Source of the DNA: Strigamia acuminata
Lineage: Eukaryota; Arthropoda; Chilopoda; Geophilomorpha; Linotaeniidae
DNA length: 64,000 bases
Assembly: GCA_949358305.1 (NCBI GenBank)
Contig: OX442321.1
Location: 9,077,605-9,141,604, forward strand
Direction: 5' to 3'
Each line of letters begins with the position of its first letter. Within the stretch, counting starts at the first letter, position 1. Positions 53,401 to 64,000 of this stretch are shown here, piece after piece. The position numbers and the translations under genes were made by a program. The notes beneath the pieces were generated by a model. The model did no database searches. It saw nothing but the letters and a program-made list of their open reading frames with translations, and was not told the DNA's origin.

Positions 53401-54236
53401 AAATAAAAAATTACTTACCACTTTTTTTTTAAAAATTTGATGTAACAAAAATTATCTATTAATAAAGGGTGAAAAATCAAAGCGAATTTAACAAATAAGC
53501 CTAAACGACAATTGTTTATTTTCGACAAGAATGTCGAGCTTAAATCAATTGAAAACGCTTAACTTATTAAAAAATAAAAATTAAAAATAAAATAAACCAA
53601 GCAGACAGTTTTTTCCAACTCAATCGTACAAAATTTAAATTTCAATACCGAATATTCAATCGGTGAAACCTGTCTAAAAGGTAGGTTCCCCTTACTAGGT
53701 TAAACGCAGTTAACTAAAAGAATTTCCACCTTTTACTCGCTTAAAATTTTGAAAGAAAAGAAGAAAAAAAATATTACGTACACCGAACGAAAAGAAAAAA
53801 ATAACCTTAAAACAGGTCAATTACCTAAATCACTTAAATTTATGATTACTCTTTTTTTTCTGTTAAAGTACAAGACAGAACAGGTAAAACCTGCAAAATG
53901 AACTAAGATGGAAAAAAATTTGAACAAGTAAAAATTAATAATTCGATAATAATTAGTAATCATCAGTTTTAATCATCACAGGGGTCCATCAAGACACATA
54001 TCAACCGCACTAAGCGGGAATATTGGTCACCCAAAAATAAATTTCAAATAAAGAAAAAATTGGAGACAATATCTCCGTCAATTTCTTATCTTCATCGATC
54101 AGGAAGAAGAAACTTCTGCTACAATCGGATGAAAAAAATCGATGAACTCCACACATTGTTTAATATTTTGACCAAGATCTTCGGTTTTATTACACTTTTT
54201 AAAACAATAGTTTATTTCCGTTTTCTTCAAATTAGT

Positions 54237-57908
<3,672 letters not shown>

Positions 57909-58366
57909 CTTGACATTCCAGTGTTCGGTAGACAAGGCAAATGAATCAAATGCTCAGCCTCGTTCGAATCATGAAGGTTTATAGATACAAGAGATGCATT
58001 AAACGTAGAAATTTAACAGTTGTTTTTTAAAAATTACTAGATAAATAGGATAAAGTTCTGAAAATTCTCCCCAATCGGGAGCTGCAACCACACGACAAAT
58101 TTGATGTGGGCGACCGAATTTCACGATTTTCACTGTAACTGCCTGAAAGAAGTGCGGTGATGCAGACGTTGTTTAAACACAACTCTCCATCCGTTAGGTT
58201 ACCAGTTGGTGTGTTTTAAATTACGCTTGGCATATTCTTGTGTGTGGAATATTCAAGCCCGCCTTCGATTATAGGTTATAGAACGGTTAGCGCATGAATA
58301 CGAAGAGGCACAGATGTCAAAAGTCTAGAGCAGCCATTTTGATTTTCCCATAAGTCAATGTGTTAT

Positions 58367-58374
58367 TGACGTCA
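58367..58374. promoter_or_regulatory. CRE-like palindrome TGACGTCA upstream of CUL3
   Basis: A perfect TGACGTCA lies about 460 bases upstream of the CUL3 start codon, near CAGCCATTTTG at 58331-58341, which contains a YY1-like GCCATTTT core. A role in the CUL3 promoter is inferred from position only. Confidence 0.4.
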
Positions 58375-58528
58375 TTTCTTGTTTCTTCTCTCTTGTGGTG
58401 TGGGATATACACTGTGGAGTTTAATTTTTTTTTCTTTTTATTTGCTTTAAAATAGCGTGGTAAAATAATTTTTTTGAAAAAAAAAGGATTTTTATGTGCC
58501 GGCAAACTTAACAAAATCCTTTTAAAAA

Positions 58529-58683
58529 AAATTCTGACTAAAAAATTTTATTTTGACAAATAACAGAATAACTATATTTTAAAAAGTTTTTTTAATGTCT
58601 ATAAAATATTAAGAAAAAGTTCAAAATATCAAATATGCATTTTTGTTCCATTAAAACTATATATTTTTTTAAATCTGGCCATC
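58529..58683 (+). repeat. Diverged dispersed repeat, copy 1
   Basis: It aligns by eye with 59745-59895 in the same orientation. Shared blocks include AAAATTTT..TGACAAATAA, ATATCAAAyrTGCATyTTTGTT and a T-run followed by AATCTG. Identity is roughly 70 percent, with small indels. The family is not recognised. It may be the decayed remains of a short transposon. Confidence 0.5.
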
Positions 58684-59354
58684 AGTTGGGTCTTGACCAA
58701 TCTTGACTCGTGGGTCGACTACCAATAAGAAAATCAGCCCAATATTATATATGAGGAATACGCACGGACATGACATGCGATGTGTGACATCAGGATGTTG
58801 CGTTCTGAATAACTGCTACAAAACAAAATTCACTTGTCTGAAACTGACCCGATTTTAAACATTTGAATAAAACTAATTTTCATAATTTGTGTACCGGTAA
58901 TGCCTTTTTGACTAAATGGAACACACATTCATTGTCAAATAACTTGAAAATCAAAAAGGGAGGGACCAAAAATGGTAATACTTGCATTCACCGTCCTGTT
59001 CTAGCTTTAGTACACAAAAGAAAAAGATTTTAGATTTATGTATAAAATAATTCTCCACTAGAACTCATTGCACATTTGCGTATTTTTAAGTGCAAAGATT
59101 TCATTAGTGTGTTGTATTGTCTGGCATCAAATAGTAAGATGTTGCAATTTTATTGTAACACCTGTAAAGAAAATAAAAGAAATTAATTTTAGTATCCCTC
59201 ATGTGCTCACGTTCAGTTACAGGTACGTCTTTTAAATTGGGATGTATGAATAACATGTAGTGAACTCTTATCTGAATCTTGTAAATCTACAACAACAAAA
59301 AGAATGATTAAATACCAGAATAAAGTGAAGGAGTAGGGACCCGAGCCTCTCGCC

Positions 59355-59374
59355 AGGCCCCGTGGAAGGGGCCT
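59355..59374. repeat. GC-rich hairpin AGGCCCC-GTGGAA-GGGGCCT
   Basis: A perfect 7-bp stem with a 6-base loop sits inside a ~45-base GC-rich patch (59330-59376) in otherwise AT-rich DNA. No function can be assigned; it may be a fragment of a mobile element. Confidence 0.5.
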
Positions 59375-59744
59375 TCGATTATTATGAGATAAAAAGCTTG
59401 CTGAAAAAGTTCAAATTAGAAAATTAAGTTTGTTGATAATTCACGGTAAAATGATAATCTCGTGTATTCAGGACTGCATTTCGTCCATTCAATTGATACA
59501 AAATGATATTATTTCTTCAAGCTGAACCTCCAGCAGAAACGAGTCAGCATAGTGTATGGTCGTGTATGGTGGCCCTGATGCGCCACCTACAAATTGAAAA
59601 TTGAATCCGTAAATTGGTAGCACTTCACCACGTAGAGTTTGTGGAAACTGATCAAAGGAAATGCTATAAAACTTAGAAATAAGAATAACATTTATTTCGT
59701 AATTTTTTTTTAAAAGTCAAGCTTAGTTTATTACTTTTGTACAT

Positions 59745-59895
59745 TAAAAAAATTTTGATGTGACAAATAATAGTACAAATACTTAAAAAAATAATTTTAA
59801 TTTCAATACAATTTTAATTTAAAAAATCTACAAATATCAAACGTGCATCTTTGTTTCATCCAAAGCAAAAATCCCTCTTATTTTTCAATCTGAAG
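59745..59895 (+). repeat. Diverged dispersed repeat, copy 2
   Basis: Partner of the copy at 58529-58683, in the same orientation. It lies past the ATG4 stop, beyond the likely poly(A) signal at 59937-59932, so it is probably intergenic. Confidence 0.5.
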
Positions 59896-60074
59896 CCACA
59901 CATCATTTTAATTTATCAACATTTATTACATTTATTTATATGCACATATATATGTATTCAGTATATATATTGATGATTTTGAATTCCTTTTAACAACAAC
60001 TGTCAAAAAAATTAAATAAAAAATCCTTAAAAAATCCATACATTTTCATCATTTACTAAATCCTTCCATTTTGA

Positions 60075-61866
60075 TCATAGCAGTTCGAATTCGTCATCCG
60101 ATGTGTCAAATTCACGGTCGGGAAGTGAGAAATCCGTAAAACCATCCTGTCCGCCAGCAGCCGCCATGTCCATCAAGTGGGAATTCGATGCCAACGCAAC
60201 TGGTAAAAGTGCAGTTGGTCGGTCTTTGTACAATTCGAACAGAGGTTGTTTTTCCTGATCGATGAGCACCTATTTATTACACACAACAAATTTAGACCCA
60301 ACGAACAACAAAACACTTGAATTTTCTTTATACTTTTTGGATTCGATGGCAAAGTTCATCAAATTCTTGTTCCGTGTCGCAGTAGAAGCACTATAAAAAA
60401 CAAAATCATTAATCCCAGTTTGATTAATACAAAAGTGTAATTCTACCACAGCAATTGAAGGATCGAGATGCATGATATCAGTTCTACTGGATAATTTACA
60501 ATGAAATGTTTCCTCGTCATCAATCCCCTTACAATCACGCTCGGTACAAAAACAAGCAAATTGTTGAGTAACGTGAGGATCTAGGAAAATCAATTCGTTG
60601 CCTGAAACAAAAAAAATTAAATATAAAACATGAAAATTAATTTATAATATTGCATATCTCACCAACAAAACCGATGAAATAGAGCGCATGATGAGGTTTG
60701 CCTCCAATCATGCCGAGCGACTGTGGAAAAGTGAAACAAGTCTGCAAAGATAATATAAATTGGTATAAATTTCATTGAATTATGTAATAATTTTACCTTT
60801 AATCCTCTTATGTAAACGGGATTTAAATCCGACAACCCGAGACGTAACGGAATCATTAAAACCAACGGATGCCACAAATCATTTCGTCTTTTGTGTCTCC
60901 TCAATTCACTTTCATCGGAGTTTGAATAATCCTTACACTTAGCCTCTAAAATCAAAATAATACAACGCATTAAAAAACATTCCAAACTCCTTAAAACACG
61001 TCTTAACTGATTTCGTTAATTATAACAACATTGTCCATTGCAACATGGACCACCACAGAACTCCATTGGTCGTAAGCCGTTAATTTCCTACAAATTAAAA
61101 AATAAAATTATTTTATACATTTAATAAACACAGGGACATGTTGGAAAACATTACTTCAAAACATGAGCCACCGTGTTTGGTCCGAACCATTGGCCGACAG
61201 CTTTACCTTCCGAGACTCCCATTTGAGCTGTAATAAATGAATATATGTTGTATTTTTTAATAAAATCAATGTGCTAAAAGGCAATGTTTACCTATTTGAT
61301 GGATCGAATAAGGCGCTGCTTTATGGTCAGCAAATAATTTAATAATTCTCAGATGTACCGAGTCCTGAAAATTCGAATTCCATATCCAGTCTGCAAAAAA
61401 AAAAAAATTAAAATCACAAAAAAAATTTATTTTATTCTGCCAAAATACCTCTTCCAAGATGACGACATAAAAGTGCTTGGCCCATAACCATCTGGCCACA
61501 TCTTAACATACAACCCCAGCCTTTATCCGAATCTGGGCCAACGCAACCTTAGAAAATATACATTTTAAAAAATACTCGTTTAATCTCATCTATTTCACAT
61601 GTATTACCTATGTGAGGAAAATTTTTTCTATACGTAAACCACAGCTTGGATCTGACATCTGCCTGCAATTCTTCCAATTCTGTGGAAATGAATTTTATTT
61701 TTTTAAAAAAGGTGAATTATGAAACATACTTAAACTTGTGCGTGTTAAATTATTCACCTGTTAGCACTGAGAATTTTTTCCCCAAAATCCAAACTGGTTC
61801 TTCGGTGTTTGGAAATTCCTCATTTTCATTCAATACGGTTTCGTACGTTAAACAAGCCTCAAACAT
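60075..61866 (-). CDS. ATG4: ATG4 cysteine protease, Atg8/LC3 processing and delipidation (complete, 11 coding exons)
   Basis: Exons: 61866-61758, 61679-61608, 61547-61449, 61390-61292, 61227-61155, 61087-61008, 60945-60797, 60741-60663, 60601-60447, 60390-60334, 60269-60075, joining to 388 aa (human ATG4B is 393). ATG4 is a cytosolic protease that trims the C terminus of Atg8-family proteins and later removes them from lipid. The catalytic Cys73 is in GWGCMLRCGQM, and Asp261 and His263 are in FLDPH, so the triad is intact. Other family blocks are EEPVWILGKKF, LWFTYRKNFP, SIHQIAQMGV, GQWFGPNTVA and IGGKPHHALYFIGF. The protein ends DDEFELL, an acidic C-terminal LC3-interacting motif like that of ATG4B. 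The chosen ATG (MFEA) directly precedes the conserved N-terminal block. Length and motifs favour the A/B type over the longer C/D type. A candidate AATAAA is at 59937-59932. Exon borders were inferred from splice sites and family alignment. Confidence 0.96.
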
Positions 61867-61904
61867 ATCGGGAAATCGACTTAATTCTCAACTACACCAG
61901 GAAC

Positions 61905-62192
61905 CTACAAATGCAAATTTCTGTGTTTATGGTTTCAATACCACATCTTCACGTTGATGTGCAATTCAATCGATTAGACAGCGACAACTAACCTTGTACA
62001 AATATGTTTCAGCACTTCAAAATAAACTCCCTTCGTACCGTGATCGATTAATTCGTCGAATATATCAGCATGATTAGTGCACGGATTAGTGTTAAACAAC
62101 AAGTAAACAGATACTTTCGTAAATACAGTGTCCTGACATGATGGGTATGACGTCATTACCAACAGCGCACCACGCGGTTGTTGCGGTACCAT
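61905..62192 (-). other. Probable ATG4 5' leader with an 88-base intron and a possible upstream ORF
   Basis: Upstream of the ATG4 start, TACAAG|GTTAGT (exon end 61993) and TTTGTAG|GTTCC (exon start 61904) fit a GT-AG intron at 61992-61905, within the 5' leader. The unspliced exon is open for 67 codons from an ATG at 62192. After splicing this frame meets TAG at 61894-61892, before the ATG4 start. It is therefore either an upstream ORF or chance. I recognise no domain in it. Transcript data would be needed to place the 5' end. Confidence 0.4.
62148..62155. promoter_or_regulatory. CRE-like palindrome TGACGTCA upstream of ATG4
   Basis: A perfect CREB/ATF-type octamer lies 282 bases upstream of the ATG4 start codon. 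It overlaps an ATG (ATGACGTCATAC) of the upstream open frame. If it is a promoter element, transcription probably begins below it and the longer upstream frame would not be fully transcribed. Confidence 0.45.
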
Positions 62193-62784
62193 TTATCACT
62201 CGAGACAAAATGTCGCGCCCGAATAAATTAACAAAACAAACCGCAATAAATTCAAAATTTCAACTTTAATAACGTTAGTTTTATTAAATATACAAACCCA
62301 AAGAAACGAATACAAGTTTTTTTTTCCATTAAATTAATCAAATCAAGATTTAAATATTACAACACCCCACCCCCCTCCCCCCAATCAGTTAAGACTAGAA
62401 ATGCAAAATACAAATAAACTTGAGTAAGAAACTAAACATTTTAATACGCTTTATAGCTCGATTTGCCAGTGTAATTGCAAAAATTTGTGAAATCAAACAA
62501 TCCCAGTGACTAACTATACCTAGCTTCCCAATTATTCAAAAAGTACAAACAAAATATACACAATAAAATTTACCCCAAATTAAACCCCAACCCTCGTGTA
62601 TTAACTCCCAACTTCACAAAAAAAACAAACAAAAAATTCAAAACTTTTTTCAACTTGAATATCCAAATGATTTTTTTTTTTTCAGAAAAAAATAATTTTT
62701 TTTTTACACAAGTATTTATTATTTTTTTAAATTGTTCTATAAAACCAAATGTACTGAATGTTTTAAGCACTCTGAATTAATTTT
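62156..62784. other. LAMP to ATG4 intergenic segment
   Basis: About 630 bases between the LAMP stop and the ATG4 leader. It holds the likely LAMP 3' UTR (AATAAA at 62720-62715), long A/T runs and a C-run (62362-62381). No further ORF of note is seen. The ATG4 promoter probably lies at its low-coordinate end, near the TGACGTCA at 62148-62155. Confidence 0.5.
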
Positions 62785-63976
62785 TTAAACAGACTGATAA
62801 CCCTTTTGGCGACTTCTCCTTCGTCCAACCAAATAAGCGATCAAAACAACAACAACAAGCCCAGCTAAAGCACATCCGACAGCGATTGGCACAATATCGC
62901 TAGTGTTATCTTGACTACACTCCTCCGCTAGAAAATATAACAAATGTTTTAAATTACGTATTATTGATCCAATCTTACGGACGTTACCTGTGCCAAAACC
63001 TCCTTTATCAGCTTGGTCCATAAAAGCCTGAACCTGGACATTTTTCCACGTGACAATTTCATCGCTGGGCACCATGTCTTGAGTTTCATCATCGTCGCAT
63101 TTGTAAGACTTCTGTAGATGTCCCACCATGAACATTTCGCCGCTTCCATTTAACGAATGCATAGCTGCGATCAAAATTCAATTAATAACAAATACAATTA
63201 TAATTTCGTGTATTTTTTCACCTGATCCATTAGTAAACGTGAGATAAGACAAGTAAAACTTGGAGGTTTCTTTATCAGTTGTAGCTTTATCGAATTTTAA
63301 AGTGACCGATTTATCCTCGTACGTTAAAATCAACACTTGACTCGAATTATTCTTCCCGCACGACGATTTATCGCCAACTGAGGCATTGGTCGGCAAGAGA
63401 AACGTGTCCGAACCCTGAAACGATTTTAAGTGGGCACATTAATCTCAAAACAATACATCATGGAATAATAAAATAGAAATATTTTATCAAAAGTTCAAAG
63501 TTAACGAGATAAAAGCAGCGGGTAATCAATTTTTTATAAAAAAAAAAAACTACGTTGCAAAACCCATTGTCTTTTTTCTCACTCTGAATCCGTCATTATC
63601 GGCATAATAAAAAAAAAATTTATAAAAATTAAATAATTTCGTACATTGGTGTTTTTGAAAGTTATTTCCAAGTGAACTTTCAAGCAGACAGTTTTGTTTT
63701 CATCGGTGTCGTGAAGCTCCCACGTAAATTGCGGTGGTGCGGGAGTTGTGCTAGGAACTGGTGTGGTTGGAGGCGGAGTGGTTACGGTTGCGTTTTCCGT
63801 GGTTTTTGCTTCAGAGGTTTTGGTCGAAGATTCAGTTGACAATGAAGACGATTGCGTAGTTGTCTCTGAAGTCGATGTTTCTGTCGATGACGGACTCGTC
63901 TTTGTCGAGATAGTAGACGTTGATTCGGTAGTTGTTGTTATATTGGGATCGGCGGTTTGCGCTACGCAGGTTTGAG
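62785..63976 (-). CDS. LAMP1: LAMP/CD68-type lysosome-associated membrane glycoprotein (5' end beyond window)
   Basis: Four exons are visible: 63976-63645, 63414-63222, 63164-62988 and 62927-62785, about 280 residues. The exon with the start codon and most of the signal peptide lies past the window edge. Order: a Ser/Thr/Pro-rich mucin-like stalk of ~75 residues, one LAMP luminal domain with four cysteines (TVCLKV, SSCGKN, YKCDDD, EECSQD) expected to form two disulfides, a transmembrane segment (IVPIAVGCALAGLVVVVLIAY), a basic patch and the tail GYQSV. GYxx plus a hydrophobic residue at the very C terminus is the classic lysosomal sorting signal, as in human LAMP1 GYQTI. Several N-glycosylation sites (NIT, NAT, NKT, NAS, NSS, NGS, NTS) are present. 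One LAMP domain plus a stalk resembles CD68 and arthropod LAMP more than vertebrate two-domain LAMP1. A poly(A) signal candidate is at 62720-62715. The gene symbol is by family only. Confidence 0.93.
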
Positions 63977-64000
63977 CTAAAAATAAAATAAAATTTTAAT

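Larger units (their letters stand above)
47246..54236. other. Gene-free DNA up to the CUL3 3' end
   Basis: Includes a CpG-richer patch at 48400-48495 with CACGTG and TGACGTAA, the CRE cluster at 49125, microsatellites at 50190, 50397 and 51240, a CpG-richer patch at 52590-52780, and the CUL3 3' UTR (54236 to about 54170). No exon recognised. Confidence 0.55.
57909..60074. other. CUL3 upstream region and ATG4 3' region, no gene
   Basis: About 2.2 kb between CUL3 and ATG4. It holds the presumed CUL3 5' UTR and promoter (57909-58400), two diverged copies of a ~155-bp repeat (58529-58683 and 59745-59895), a short GC-rich hairpin (59355-59374) and the likely ATG4 3' UTR ending near 59932. I see no additional coding exon. 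Confidence 0.6.

Noticed and set aside
61809-61991. Plus-strand open frame over ATG4 exon 1
   Set aside because: It is the antisense shadow of a well-supported ATG4 exon.
63748-63975. Plus-strand Val/Asp/Glu-rich open frame
   Set aside because: It is the antisense reading of the Thr/Ser-rich LAMP stalk.

Overview
This window is eukaryotic nuclear DNA, roughly two-thirds A+T, with spliced genes, short introns, microsatellites and small transposons. The three recognisable genes all lie on the minus strand in the last 10 kb. All three proteins are animal-type, and the lysosomal protein has a mucin stalk plus a single LAMP domain. Together with the AT-rich, gene-poor sequence this suggests a protostome invertebrate, most likely an arthropod that kept many ancestral introns. 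The species cannot be read from the sequence.

Layout: positions 1-54,236 contain no gene I can identify. This gene desert holds several mobile elements that can be delimited: a 1.3-kb foldback element (16,899-18,222) with a 134-bp tandem array and a nested 125-bp hAT-type MITE; a 1.36-kb element with ~125-bp terminal inverted repeats that each carry an inward TATA box (24,281-25,640); a 228-bp solo LTR (32,762-32,989); and a Tc1/mariner-like MITE (47,117-47,243). It also has diverged dispersed repeats, a tRNA-like segment, microsatellites, GC/CpG-richer islands that could be promoters or enhancers, and three exon-like open segments I cannot assign.

Positions 54,237-63,976 carry three genes head to tail on the minus strand: the last four coding exons of a LAMP/CD68-type lysosomal glycoprotein (its first exon lies beyond the window), a complete 11-exon ATG4 cysteine protease (388 aa), and a complete 16-exon cullin-3 (781 aa). 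ATG4 processes Atg8/LC3 proteins for autophagosomes, LAMP is a lysosomal membrane protein and cullin-3 is an E3 ubiquitin ligase scaffold. All three act in protein turnover, but nothing in the sequence shows co-regulation.

The most notable details are a textbook U12-type AT-AC intron in cullin-3 directly before the exon with the neddylation lysine, the nested foldback element whose 134-bp periodicity is restored exactly when the MITE and its duplicated target are removed, the element with convergent TATA boxes and a damaged open frame, and an apparent excess of the palindrome TGACGTCA. I found no bacterial-type system, CRISPR array or complete viral gene.
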